Origin: an uncultured Acidobacteriota bacterium
Lineage (GTDB): Bacteria; Acidobacteriota; Terriglobia; UBA7540
Assembly: GCA_937900045.1 (NCBI GenBank)
Contig: CALCEB010000287.1
Span: 1 to 31,832, forward strand
DNA: 31,832 nucleotides
Direction of reading: 5' to 3'
The notes under the pieces were generated by a model, which made no database searches, was not told the DNA's origin, and was given only the letters and a program-made list of their open reading frames with translations. Positions 17,969 to 26,445 of the stretch are shown one piece after another (the stretch's first letter is position 1; each line of letters begins with the position of its first letter). The translations under genes were made by a program, and so were the position numbers.

Positions 17969-18517
17969 ATGATCGATCAAAGGCATTACGCAGAAGTAGT
18001 GGAAAAGGCTGCACTCATGCTAAAGCGGTCGGGAATTGTCATTACACCCCAGGAGTACCGGAGTTTTGAGGTGGCGGACTTCGGCCTGGGAGAGCTAGAA
18101 AAGACGGGCCTTGAGATCATTACTTATGTAAATACGGATCGTGTGTGCGCTAAAGAGATCGTCATGTTTCCTCGCCAAACCTGTCCGGAGCACTGGCATC
18201 CCACAAATGGGCCAAAGTTTGGGAAGGAGGAGACTTTTCGCTGCCGATGGGGAACGGTGTACCTGTACGTCCCGGGAACGCCAACACCCAATCCGGCATG
18301 CAGGCCCCCGGCGGGATCGGAAGCCTACTACCGAATGCGTCATGAAGTGGTGCTGAATGGTGGTGAGCAGTACACGCTTTACCCGGACACCCCGCACTGG
18401 TTTCAGGCCGGTCCAGACGGAGCGATCGTATCTGAGTTTTCGACGAGGAGCACGGATGACGAAGACCGGTTCACTGATCCACGGATCAAGCGAGCCCCCG
18501 AAATCGGCAACAAGTGA
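17969..18517 (+). CDS. D-lyxose ketol-isomerase family protein
   Basis: A 182-residue cupin enzyme. The motif C-P-E-H-W-H-P (H75, H77) followed by G-K-E-E-T-F (E87/E88) and T-P-H-W-F (H143) forms the three-His-one-Glu metal site of D-lyxose isomerases. R-C-R-W-G-T-V-Y-L-Y is also family-typical. These enzymes convert D-lyxose to D-xylulose and D-mannose to D-fructose with Mn. Within a cluster holding two alpha-mannosidases, the mannose reaction is the attractive one. ATG 17969 is preceded by GGGAGG at 17956-17961 and is chosen over an upstream ATG at 17930. It lies 63 bases after the aldolase homologue and 66 before the second mannosidase. Confidence 0.87.
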   Translation: MIDQRHYAEVVEKAALMLKRSGIVITPQEYRSFEVADFGLGELEKTGLEIITYVNTDRVCAKEIVMFPRQTCPEHWHPTNGPKFGKEETFRCRWGTVYLYVPGTPTPNPACRPPAGSEAYYRMRHEVVLNGGEQYTLYPDTPHWFQAGPDGAIVSEFSTRSTDDEDRFTDPRIKRAPEIGNK

Positions 18518-18583
18518 CATCCTGCCGCTGGTGGCGCATCAAACGCCGTCCGGAGTGGTCAAGAAGATAAGAGAGAATCAATC

Positions 18584-21361
18584 GTGAAAAGCAAGCGGAC
18601 GTGTCCGGGTCTATTTGCCTGCATGCTGGTGTGTGCTGCTGTCCCCGGCCCTGTTTTGGCTGCAGAGGGGTTACACCGGAACGCCGAGGCGTCCGCGGCA
18701 GAATCGCGGCAGAGAGCCGGAGATTCATCAAAACCGACCCTCTGGATTATTCCCCACACCCACTGGGAAGGCGCCGTTTTCGAGACGCGTGAGGAATATC
18801 TTGAAGCCGGGTTGCCTCACATTCTGACGGCCTTGGACCTGTTGAGAAAATATCCCGACTATTCTTTTGTGCTTGATCAGGTTGCATACGTAAAGCCATT
18901 CCTCGAAAGGTACCCAGAAGAGGCTCCAGAATTTCGCAAATTTGTAGGAGAAGGCAGGCTGCAAATTGTCGGCGGCAACGATGTCATGCTGGATGTCAAC
19001 ATCCCCAGTGGTGAATCCTGGGTGAGGCAAGTCCTGTATGGAAAGGGATACTATCAGCTCGAACTCGGTGTGCACGTTACTGTAGGTTGGGCGCTCGACA
19101 CCTTTGGCCATCATGCCCAGATGCCCCAATTGCTGAAACTTGCGGGATACAAATCCTACTGGTTTCAACGCGGCGTTCCGGAAAGAGATACCCCGTCCCA
19201 GTTTTTATGGCAAGGAATTGACGGCACCAAGATTCCAGCATTCTGGCTGCCTTTGGGTTATGGACTATTCTACCCGTCCCCAAGGAGCCTATTTGAATTT
19301 GACCAATATGCCCGCGGGATTTGGCAATCTCTGGGACGCTATTCCCATTGGCAGAACCGGCTGGCTTTGGCCGGAGCGGATGTCGTCAACCCGGAAGCCA
19401 TGTTGCCGGTCATGGTTCATGAGTTCGACAGCAAGATCAATGAGCCATTCACGATACGATTTGGAGTCCCAACTGACATGGATTCTATCGTTGCCAGGCG
19501 TTCCAATGAACCGGTAATTAATGGAGAATTGAATCCAGTCTTTCAAGGGACTTACAGCAGCCGGATCGAACTCAAGCAATGGCTCAGAAAGCTGGAGCGC
19601 ATTCTGGCTGACGCCGAGAAACTCAGCGCATTGGGCTCCTGGTTCGGCGCCCCGCCGCCTCTCCACAGTCTGAATAGTGCCTGGGAACCGGTCATGTTCA
19701 ATGAAGCCCACGATTTGATCTCGGGCGATATGGTAGACAAAGTCTACAAGGATACGATTCGTGGTTATCAGTTTTCTGAGACTTTAGGCGACGCGATGGT
19801 TAAGAATGGACTTGATGTCCTGGCTTCGAACATTGATACCCGGGGTCCACAGGCGCCGGGCGCTGAAGCTGTTCCCATCATGGTTTTTAACAGTCTCGGT
19901 TGGGACCGAACGGATATCGCAATGGCTGAAGTTGGCTTTTCATCGCCTGGAATCACCTCCATCCGCCTCGTTGATCCCTCGGGGAGTAGCATCCCGGCTC
20001 AGATGGTCAAGGTCATAGGCTTTCGCGACGGAGGCATTGAGGATGTTCGGATTGCCTTCATCGCGCGTAGTGTGCCGGCTCTGGGCTATTCGATTTATGA
20101 AGTGATTCCAGAAAGACGTCCTCCCCCAGGAGGCGAAATTTCTGCGGAGCGGGCCGGCCCGCCCCCGCAACAGCCAGAGTCAACAAGGCATGCAGACGCC
20201 GGATCAATCGAGAACGAATTCTATCGCGCCACGTTTGATCTTTGGACGGGAGCGATGACGAAACTGGTGATGAAGTCGGGCTCAGGTGACTGGGAAGCTC
20301 TGGGCAGCCGGCCGGCCAATGTTGTCGCGGAAGAGCAAGACGGTGGAGACTTCTGGGAGCTTTATGGAACCCTCAACGGTGCACGGTTCACCGCAATGAC
20401 GCGAAAGCAGGGCCTGCCCATTCCCGATCGGTCACACCTCAGCGACGAATGGGTAGGAGGTGATGGCAGAACCACCACCGGACTCGTGTTTTCGGAATTC
20501 CATGTTTCTCACCCGTTCGGTTCGGGAAGCTTTTCAACAACCGTGCGGCTTTACACGGGTATTCGGCGGATTGACATCAAAACACAGCTTGTCAATAACG
20601 ATAAGCTTGTCCGCTACCGAGCCCTGTTTCCCACATCGATCAATAGCGGCCAACGTTTTGACGAAATCCCTTTTGGCAGCATTCGGCGGCCTACAGACCA
20701 GGAATTTCCCGCCCAGAACTGGATCGATTGGAGCGACGGTGTGCGAGGGGTTGCCCTTTTGAATAGAGGGCTTCCCGGAAACAACGTCGCCCATGGCACG
20801 CTTCTGCTGTCCTTGATGCGTTCCGCCACCATTTCAGCTTATCCCTTCATAGGCGGTTACGAACCAGGCGAGTCCTCTGACCTTGGACTGGAATTGGGTG
20901 TAAGGCGAACTTTCGATTATGCTCTGGTGCCGCACTTGGGCGACTGGCGGGCAGCACACATTTATCGCGCCGGACTTGAGTTCAACAATCCCTTGATCGC
21001 TCGTGCTGTGTCCAGCCATTCGGGAAGCCTGCCGAAACGCTGGGGTTTGGTTGAAATCTCTCCGTCCAATGTTGTGATGAGCGCCTTCAAGCCGAGCCGG
21101 GCTGGTGGCGTGGTGATAAGAGTTTATGAGGCGAGTGGCAGAAAGACTGAAGGAGCGAAGATTAAGTTTCAGTCGCCGATCGTGGCCGCGGAGGAATGTA
21201 ACCTCCTGGAAAAACCTGTTCGAAAGGTCCCTATTTACGATAACGCGCTGATTTTTGAAATGAGGCCCTATCAAATCAGAACGTTCAAGATCTCTATGTC
21301 CAATCATGGAATGGGCCCCAAAGGCCGGAATGCGCCTGATGCGATGTCCCGTTTGCAGTGA
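18584..21361 (+). CDS. Exported glycoside hydrolase family 38 alpha-mannosidase
   Basis: A 925-residue protein starting with GTG at 18584; residues 1-27 are a signal peptide ending V-L-A-A. The GH38 catalytic domain begins at about 52: W-I-I-P-H-T-H-W-E-G-A-V-F (H58, H60, E62), then W-A-L-D-T-F-G-H with the nucleophile D172, and F-N-E-A-H-D with zinc ligand H376. The central three-helix part and C-terminal beta-sandwich follow. In most family members the residue at E62 is Asp, so this subgroup has a D-to-E change at a zinc ligand. It is expected to release mannose from alpha-mannosides outside the cytoplasm. The stop at 21359-21361 ends the long plus-strand cluster, 55 bases before a REPIN element. 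Confidence 0.9.
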   Translation: MKSKRTCPGLFACMLVCAAVPGPVLAAEGLHRNAEASAAESRQRAGDSSKPTLWIIPHTHWEGAVFETREEYLEAGLPHILTALDLLRKYPDYSFVLDQVAYVKPFLERYPEEAPEFRKFVGEGRLQIVGGNDVMLDVNIPSGESWVRQVLYGKGYYQLELGVHVTVGWALDTFGHHAQMPQLLKLAGYKSYWFQRGVPERDTPSQFLWQGIDGTKIPAFWLPLGYGLFYPSPRSLFEFDQYARGIWQSLGRYSHWQNRLALAGADVVNPEAMLPVMVHEFDSKINEPFTIRFGVPTDMDSIVARRSNEPVINGELNPVFQGTYSSRIELKQWLRKLERILADAEKLSALGSWFGAPPPLHSLNSAWEPVMFNEAHDLISGDMVDKVYKDTIRGYQFSETLGDAMVKNGLDVLASNIDTRGPQAPGAEAVPIMVFNSLGWDRTDIAMAEVGFSSPGITSIRLVDPSGSSIPAQMVKVIGFRDGGIEDVRIAFIARSVPALGYSIYEVIPERRPPPGGEISAERAGPPPQQPESTRHADAGSIENEFYRATFDLWTGAMTKLVMKSGSGDWEALGSRPANVVAEEQDGGDFWELYGTLNGARFTAMTRKQGLPIPDRSHLSDEWVGGDGRTTTGLVFSEFHVSHPFGSGSFSTTVRLYTGIRRIDIKTQLVNNDKLVRYRALFPTSINSGQRFDEIPFGSIRRPTDQEFPAQNWIDWSDGVRGVALLNRGLPGNNVAHGTLLLSLMRSATISAYPFIGGYEPGESSDLGLELGVRRTFDYALVPHLGDWRAAHIYRAGLEFNNPLIARAVSSHSGSLPKRWGLVEISPSNVVMSAFKPSRAGGVVIRVYEASGRKTEGAKIKFQSPIVAAEECNLLEKPVRKVPIYDNALIFEMRPYQIRTFKISMSNHGMGPKGRNAPDAMSRLQ

Positions 21362-21415
21362 ACTAGGGGCGACTCTTTTCCCATACAGGTCACAAGCACG
21401 ACTGGAGGAGATTAG

Positions 21416-21523
21416 GTAGTGTCTCAGTTTCTTTGCTGTAGCGGCGCTCTATGAGCGCCGAACTTGTATTCTCAACGGTTTCCGGCGCTCATAGAGCGCC
21501 GCTACAGCAAAATGCGTCACTAC
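21416..21523. repeat. REPIN-like element 1 (paired inverted GTAG palindromes)
   Basis: A 108-base imperfect inverted repeat with ends GTAGTG and CACTAC. Each arm contains GTAG (21438-21441; CTAC at 21502-21505) followed by the hairpin CGGCGCTCTATGAGCGCCG (21442-21460; inverse copy 21483-21501). The spacer reads GAACTTGT...CAACGGTTTCC. A tetranucleotide GTAG before a short imperfect palindrome is the hallmark of REP sequences moved by RAYT transposases, and two in inverse orientation make a REPIN. No RAYT gene is in the window. The rest of the 382-base gap before the next gene (21524-21743) shows nothing recognisable apart from a minor GGCC hairpin near 21632-21644. Confidence 0.85.
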
Positions 21524-21743
21524 CGGAAATTAGCCTGCGTTCTATGGGTTGAGAATTTCCGCTTCTGATCCTCTCTCTTGTGTCTGAAAAGGCAAGTTTC
21601 TGCCGGAGGGCCGGTTGGGGGAACATAAATCAAGGCCACGGGCCTTTAGGGTGGGAATATAAGGTCGCCTCTCAGCAACGATGAAGTGTGCTGTTTTGAC
21701 TCGCGGGAAGTGCTTTTTCCTGAAATAGGGACGGTTCATTAGG

Positions 21744-22883
21744 ATGACACACAAAGTAATCATGCCAGATCTGGGACAGACCGCGGGAGAAGGCAGGATC
21801 GTCCGATGGCTGAAGAGGCCTGGCGATAAAGTGGCAAAGGGCGAACCTCTGCTGGAAGTTGAAACGGACAAGGTAACGATGGAGGTGGAGGCCTATAAGG
21901 CGGGATATCTGCGTGCTGTTCTGGTTGAAGAGGGTCAGATGGCGGGTGCAATGTTGCCCATTGCACTATTCACCGATGATCCGGAAGAAGCATACGAAGG
22001 CGTCCTGACCGAAACCGAGCCCAGTGACGAACCTGCCAAATCAGAAACAACGAACTCAGATCCAATGGCAGCTTCTTCAACACCTCAAGGAGAAGTATCC
22101 GGGCGCCCAGCGGCAACCCCGGCGGCGAAGGGGAGAGCCAGGGCCTTGAAAGTGGATTTACGAACCCTTGCTGGAACCGGGCCGGAAGACTTGATCACCA
22201 AGCGGGACGTGGAAAAGGCACGGGAAAGTCAGCGATCTCCGAAAGCTGCCTCTTCAATGGCTGCCATAACAGCCCGAAGCGCCGCGGAAATCCCCCATTT
22301 TTTTGTGACAGTTGACGTGGAAGTTTCCAATGTAACCCAATGGCGTGACCGTTGGAATGCGGCACACCCCGGCCAACATGCCTCCTTGAATGCCGTTTTT
22401 GTCCGAGCGGCCTCATTGGCACTCAGAGATGTTCCTAGCTTGAATGTCCACTACCGGGAAGGAAAGGTAGAAGAGCGTACATCCTCCGATGTGCTCCTAG
22501 TGGCGGCAACTAAATCTGGGCTGGCCCTCGTCCCGATCGCAGATCCAGCATCATCCGCTTGGGAAGTGTACCTGAACAGTATGAGGCAGACCTTGGAGGA
22601 GGCGAAGCGAAACCGGAATGTGCGATCGCTCTCCCAAACACCGGCACTGGCCGTCTCAAACCTGGGGATGTTCGGGGTCAAGCAGTTCACTGCAATTATT
22701 CCGCCCGAATGCACTGCAATCCTGGCAGTCGGCGCTGTGCGCGAAGAAGTAATTGTTCAGAACAAACAACTGAGAATGGGTGAAGTTTGCAGTCTGACAC
22801 TCAGTTCTGACCACCGCGTGATCGATGGGATTGCGGCTGCAAAATTCTTGGAAAGGGTTCAAGCGCATTTGAATTCATTATGA
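21744..22883 (+). CDS. Dihydrolipoamide acyltransferase (E2) of a 2-oxoacid/acetoin dehydrogenase complex
   Basis: A 379-residue E2. Residues 1-77 are a single lipoyl domain with V-E-T-D-K-V-T-M-E-V-E (lipoylated K43). A Pro/Ala/Ser/Glu-rich linker follows, then a peripheral-subunit-binding domain at about 130-157 (R-A-R-A-L-K-V-D-L-R-T-L-A-G-T-G). The catalytic acyltransferase domain carries D-H-R-V-I-D-G with H357 and D361. It transfers the acyl group from E1 to CoA. It comes first in the set and overlaps E1-alpha by four bases (ATGA), so the two are translationally coupled. The order E2-E1alpha-E1beta and the absence of an E3 gene mean dihydrolipoamide dehydrogenase must come from elsewhere. 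Whether the substrate is pyruvate, acetoin or a branched-chain acid cannot be settled here. Confidence 0.92.
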   Translation: MTHKVIMPDLGQTAGEGRIVRWLKRPGDKVAKGEPLLEVETDKVTMEVEAYKAGYLRAVLVEEGQMAGAMLPIALFTDDPEEAYEGVLTETEPSDEPAKSETTNSDPMAASSTPQGEVSGRPAATPAAKGRARALKVDLRTLAGTGPEDLITKRDVEKARESQRSPKAASSMAAITARSAAEIPHFFVTVDVEVSNVTQWRDRWNAAHPGQHASLNAVFVRAASLALRDVPSLNVHYREGKVEERTSSDVLLVAATKSGLALVPIADPASSAWEVYLNSMRQTLEEAKRNRNVRSLSQTPALAVSNLGMFGVKQFTAIIPPECTAILAVGAVREEVIVQNKQLRMGEVCSLTLSSDHRVIDGIAAAKFLERVQAHLNSL

Positions 22884-23848
22884 GCAAAGCCGGATTGACG
22901 AAGGAACAAAAGCTCCAGATGTATCGCCGTATGACGCTGTGCCGGATGTTCGAGGAACGGGTCTATTACCTGTTTCTCGAAGGACGCCTGCCCGGCACGA
23001 TTCATCAATCGCAAGGGCAGGAAGCCACTGCCGTGGGCGTGTGCTCGGCCCTTGCAGAAGGCGATATGATCACCAGCACGCACCGTCCCCACTCGCACGC
23101 CATCGCGCGTGGTGTTTCCGTGAAGAGCCTCATGGCAGAGTTGTTTGCGAAGGAAACCGGTTGCTGCCGCGGTAAGGGCGGATCGATGCATGTAGGTGAT
23201 CGCGACGCAGGCATGCTGCCCGCGATCGCCATTGTCGGTGGGGGGATTCCGTTGGCCTCCGGCTACGCTCTGGCGTTCAAATCGTTGAAGCAGCCAAACA
23301 TCGTTGCCTGCTTCTTCGGGGAGGGAGCGACGAATATTGGCACCTTCCATGAGGCCATCAATATGGCGGCCATCTGGGATTTACCGGTGGTCTTTGTTTG
23401 CGAAAACAACAAGTACGCGGCCTCGACGGCCGTTGAGAAGGTGATGAAGATAAAGCATGTGAGTGAACGGGCGGCAGCCTATGGCATTCCGGGCCAAACC
23501 GTTGACGGGAACGATGTCGAGTTGGTCTACGACTCGATGACCGAAGCCGGCGAGCGTGCCCGGGCCGGAAAGGGTCCTACGCTGCTGGAGCTTGAGACTT
23601 ACCGCTTTGCAGGGCACTCCCGAAGTGATCCGGGTCATTACCGCAACACTGCGGAGGTTGCGGCTTGGAAGGAGCGCGACCCCATCGCGCGCTATGAGAA
23701 GAAACTCTTAGAAGAGGGGCTTCTGCAGCCGGAGAGCGTTGAGGATCTCCAGTCCGTCATCAGCCGTGAACTTGAAGAAGCTGTCGCTCAGGCTGAGCAG
23801 GACCCAAGCCCCAGACCGGAGGATTGTCTCAACGATGTCTTCAGCTAG
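22880..23848 (+). CDS. TPP-dependent dehydrogenase E1 component, alpha subunit
   Basis: A 322-residue subunit. The thiamine-pyrophosphate site is seen as G-E-G-A-T-N-I-G-T-F-H-E-A-I-N-M-A followed by V-F-V-C-E-N-N-K-Y-A. H-R-P-H-S-H in the first half and Y-R-F-A-G-H-S-R-S-D-P near residue 245-255 are typical of E1-alpha. The overall pattern (no long N-terminal extension; L-P-V-V-F-V-C-E-N-N) is close to acetoin-dehydrogenase and bacterial pyruvate-dehydrogenase alpha chains. It decarboxylates or cleaves the 2-oxo substrate together with the beta chain. The start overlaps the E2 stop, and the beta chain begins at or just after its end, so this is one operon. Confidence 0.92.
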   Translation: MSKAGLTKEQKLQMYRRMTLCRMFEERVYYLFLEGRLPGTIHQSQGQEATAVGVCSALAEGDMITSTHRPHSHAIARGVSVKSLMAELFAKETGCCRGKGGSMHVGDRDAGMLPAIAIVGGGIPLASGYALAFKSLKQPNIVACFFGEGATNIGTFHEAINMAAIWDLPVVFVCENNKYAASTAVEKVMKIKHVSERAAAYGIPGQTVDGNDVELVYDSMTEAGERARAGKGPTLLELETYRFAGHSRSDPGHYRNTAEVAAWKERDPIARYEKKLLEEGLLQPESVEDLQSVISRELEEAVAQAEQDPSPRPEDCLNDVFS

Positions 23849-23882
23849 AGTTGGTTCGGATCAGGAGGTGAAGGGCCGCGAA

Positions 23883-24896
23883 ATGACGATGGTCGATGCG
23901 CTTCGTGAAGCGCTTCGCGAGGAAATGCGCCGTGACGAACGGGTCGTCCTGCTCGGAGAGGATATTGGTATTGAAGGCGGGTTCGGCGGCGCCTTTACCG
24001 TCACCTTGGGCCTTTCGGAAGAGTTCGGCCACCACCGGGTGATCGACACTCCCATCTCGGAGGCCGCCATCGCGGGCATCGCAACGGGAGCGGCCCTGGG
24101 AGGCTTGCGACCCGTGGCGGATGTCCAATATGGCGACTTCCTGTTCTTGGCAATGGATCAGCTTGCCAACAACGCCGCAAAACTCCGCTATATGTCGGGA
24201 GGCAAACTAACTGTTCCGTTGGTCTTCAGGGCTCCGGTCGGAGCCACGACCCGGGGCTCGCAGCACGGCCAATCCTTAGAGGCCTTTTTTATGCACGTAC
24301 CGGGCTTGAAAGTAGCCTGCCCCTCCAACCCTTATGACGGCAAAGGCCTGCTGAAAAGTGCCATCCGGGACAACAATCCGGTCATCTTCTTCGAGCACAA
24401 GCTCCTGTATGGCAGCAAGGGAGCAAGGAAGGAGAAGGGCGGCGTGCAGGTGGTGGCAATGGTACCCGAAGAAGAGTATTTGATACCTCTTGGAAAGGCA
24501 AAAGTGGTGCGGGCTGGCCGCGATGTGACGCTGGTAGCGAATCTTTTGATGGTTCACAAATCCGCGCAGGCTGCGGAGGTTTTGACAGGCCAGGGAATTG
24601 AAGCTGAAGTCATCGACGTTCGCACCCTGGCGCCTTTTGACTGGCCGGCAGTCTTTGAGTCAGTCAAAAAAACGGGCCGCCTGATCGTGGTCGAAGAGGA
24701 TAACCTCACCGGAGGCTGGGGAGCCGAAGTTGCGGCTCGGGTAGCGAATCATTGCATCGGTTACCTGGATGGCCCGGTGCGGCGCATTGCCGCTCCGGAT
24801 ACTCCGGTTCCCTTTGCGCCGGTCATGGAGAACTTCTACGTGCCTTCGGTCGAAAGAATCGTGGCGGCAGCGAAAGACTTGGTCTTGCCGCATTAA
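23883..24896 (+). CDS. TPP-dependent dehydrogenase E1 component, beta subunit
   Basis: A 337-residue subunit from ATG 23883, or 353 residues from ATG 23835, which would overlap the alpha gene. I prefer 23883 because family members begin at the M-T-M-V-D-A-L-R-E-A-L block and an AGGAGG/AAGGG stretch precedes it at 23863-23874; the spacing is imperfect. The protein shows V-V-L-L-G-E-D-I-G, D-T-P-I-S-E-A-A-I-A-G (catalytic Glu), V-A-D-V-Q-Y-G-D-F and the C-terminal transketolase domain with V-E-E-D-N-L-T-G-G-W-G. It pairs with the alpha subunit to form the heterotetrameric E1. The stop codon TAA at 24894-24896 is the first TTAA of a palindromic element, so the gene's end may have been reshaped by that insertion. 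Confidence 0.92.
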   Translation: MTMVDALREALREEMRRDERVVLLGEDIGIEGGFGGAFTVTLGLSEEFGHHRVIDTPISEAAIAGIATGAALGGLRPVADVQYGDFLFLAMDQLANNAAKLRYMSGGKLTVPLVFRAPVGATTRGSQHGQSLEAFFMHVPGLKVACPSNPYDGKGLLKSAIRDNNPVIFFEHKLLYGSKGARKEKGGVQVVAMVPEEEYLIPLGKAKVVRAGRDVTLVANLLMVHKSAQAAEVLTGQGIEAEVIDVRTLAPFDWPAVFESVKKTGRLIVVEEDNLTGGWGAEVAARVANHCIGYLDGPVRRIAAPDTPVPFAPVMENFYVPSVERIVAAAKDLVLPH

Positions 24897-25119
24897 CCCG
24901 GATTATTCATAGAGTTTTACTTGAGGACCGTCAAGGCACGGTTTTAACCGTGCCGCTTCAGCACCCGGACTTTTTTATTTTGTCTCGCATCCCGAACGGT
25001 CCGTTATAACGGTCCGTTCGGGATGCGAGACAAAAAACGATCGAAACACCGTCCTTCGGCACGGTTAAAACCGTGCCCTGACGGTCCCCTACTGGAAGTT
25101 CGTGAATAATCCGGGTTAA
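24893..25119. mobile_element. MITE-like nested palindrome with TTAA ends
   Basis: A 227-base element bounded by perfect 17-base inverted repeats (TTAACCCGGATTATTCA at 24893-24909, inverse at 25103-25119). Inside are two mirrored hairpins, each GGCACGG...CCGTGCC (24935-24954 and 25058-25077). A central near-perfect 58-base palindrome (24978-25035) is built from TTTTGTCTCGCAT, CCCGAACGG and a CCGTTATAACGG core. There is no coding capacity. The left TTAA supplies the stop codon of the E1-beta gene. TTAA at both edges may be part of the repeat or a target duplication. The folded transcript could also act as a terminator. Any mobilising transposase is outside the window. Confidence 0.8.
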
Positions 25120-25182
25120 GGGAAGGCTGAACTTCATCTGGCGCAGTGTGGTGATGAGAAAAGCGTTTCCCGGTCAATTTTT

Positions 25183-25291
25183 GGTGATGTCTCAGTTTGC
25201 TTGCTGTAGCGGCGCTCTATGAGCGCCGAACTTGTATCTTCAACGGTTTCCGGCGCTCATAGAGCGCCGCTACAGCAAACTGAGACACTAC
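25183..25291. repeat. REPIN-like element 2
   Basis: A 109-base second copy of the element at 21416-21523. It has GTAG at 25206-25209 with the same CGGCGCTCTATGAGCGCCG hairpin, the same type of spacer (GAACTTGTATCTTCAACGG), the inverse arm with CTAC at 25270-25273, and ends resembling GTGTCTCAGTTT and AAACTGAGACACTAC. It ends 35 bases before the start of the PfkB kinase, so it occupies that gene's upstream region. The 63 bases between the MITE and this element show nothing recognisable. Confidence 0.85.
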
Positions 25292-25326
25292 CCAATTTTT
25301 CGTCATCTTGACGGGGTGGCTGGCCT

Positions 25327-26283
25327 ATGGATGTTGTTTGTCTCGGAATCCTGATTGCCGACATCTTTGCGAGCCCGATTGACTCTCTGCCCGCAGAGGG
25401 TGAACTAAAGCTGGTTGCCCGGTACCTTCTCAGCGCCGGGGGATGCGCGGCAAATACCGCGGCATGCTTACGGCGCCTGGGGCGAGAAGTTGGAGTGATA
25501 GGCAAGGTGGGCGACGACTTGTTCGGCGACTTTGTGCTGAACGACCTGAAGCATCTCGGAGTCGACACCTCCGCCGTTCTGAGAAGTACGACGTATCCTA
25601 CTTCAAACACCTATATTATTAATGTTAAGGGAGAGGACCGGCGCTACCTCCATTGCCTGGGTGCAAACGAAGATTTTGGGCTCGCGGACATTAATCCCTC
25701 GGCCTTCGAAGGAGCACGCCTACTTTACTTTGGGGGTTACGGAGTACTGCCAGGATTCAGACCCAAGGACCTTGCCCAGCTTTTCTGCAGCGCAAAAGAA
25801 CGAGGTCTGATGACGGTTCTGGATGTTGTTTTGAGCGCCGGAGCTTCGGCTTCCATTGAATGGGTTGAGCAGGCCCTTCCGTACACCGATCTTTTCCTCC
25901 CCAACAATGATGAGGCGCAGGCGCTGACTGGAAAGAAAGAACCGGCGGAGCAGGCTGAAATACTGGCCCGTGGTAGTCCCGAATGCACCATCGTGATCAC
26001 GCGAGGCCGTCAAGGCGTTCTAGTTCGAAATCGCTCGAAGGTGTTAATGGCCAATGCTTACCGGGTCCAGTCTATTGACGAGTCTGGAGCCGGTGATGCG
26101 TTTGCGGCGGGCTTTATCGCCGGAATGCTCCAGAATTGGCCTTTGGAGCAGTCCGTGCGGTTTGCTAGCGCCATCGGTGCATCTTGCACTCGAGCCCTGG
26201 GCTGCACAGAAGGGGTGTTCCATTTCGATGAAGCTGTGGAGTTCATTTCCAAGAATGAATTGGAAATAACCGAGGTCTCCTGA
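25327..26283 (+). CDS. PfkB-family carbohydrate kinase
   Basis: A 318-residue ribokinase-fold enzyme. The N-terminal signature S-A-G-G-C-A-A-N-T-A is at residues 36-45 and the C-terminal signature D-E-S-G-A-G-D-A-F-A-A-G-F at 251-263, with catalytic base D257 and the anion-hole G-A-G. G-x-V-G-D-D-x-F-G at 59-67 is also typical. It phosphorylates a sugar or sugar phosphate with ATP. In this cluster, fructose made from mannose by the isomerase would be a sensible substrate, but ribokinase or adenosine-kinase-type specificity cannot be excluded. A GGGGTGG stretch at 25313-25319 could serve as ribosome-binding site. It is separated from the dehydrogenase genes by two palindromic elements, so it may have its own promoter. 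Confidence 0.88.
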   Translation: MDVVCLGILIADIFASPIDSLPAEGELKLVARYLLSAGGCAANTAACLRRLGREVGVIGKVGDDLFGDFVLNDLKHLGVDTSAVLRSTTYPTSNTYIINVKGEDRRYLHCLGANEDFGLADINPSAFEGARLLYFGGYGVLPGFRPKDLAQLFCSAKERGLMTVLDVVLSAGASASIEWVEQALPYTDLFLPNNDEAQALTGKKEPAEQAEILARGSPECTIVITRGRQGVLVRNRSKVLMANAYRVQSIDESGAGDAFAAGFIAGMLQNWPLEQSVRFASAIGASCTRALGCTEGVFHFDEAVEFISKNELEITEVS

Positions 26284-26329
26284 TCCTTTCCCTGCAAAGA
26301 GACCCGCCAGGTTGTGCTTCCGCGGGTGG

Positions 26330-26422
26330 CGCCTACGTCGCGCGCTCTTCGCGATGTAGGCGGACCGGGATGGGGAATGACGGCTGCCTTTTGGTGGCGG
26401 CCGGAAGGCCACGCGGCGCTAC
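26330..26422. repeat. Diverged REP-like palindromes after the PfkB gene
   Basis: CGCCTACGTCGCG (26330-26342) pairs with CGCGATGTAGGCG (26350-26362), one mismatch and a 7-base loop. It is followed by a second GC-rich hairpin (GGTGGC-GGCC...GGCC-ACGC, about 26392-26412) that ends in CTAC (26419-26422), which is GTAG on the minus strand. GTAG at 26356-26359 and CTAC at 26419-26422 face each other like REPIN arms, but the arms no longer match. The first hairpin could also help stop kinase transcription, though no T-run follows. Confidence 0.45.
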
Positions 26423-26445
26423 CGGCTGCTGCATGCAAACAGTCA

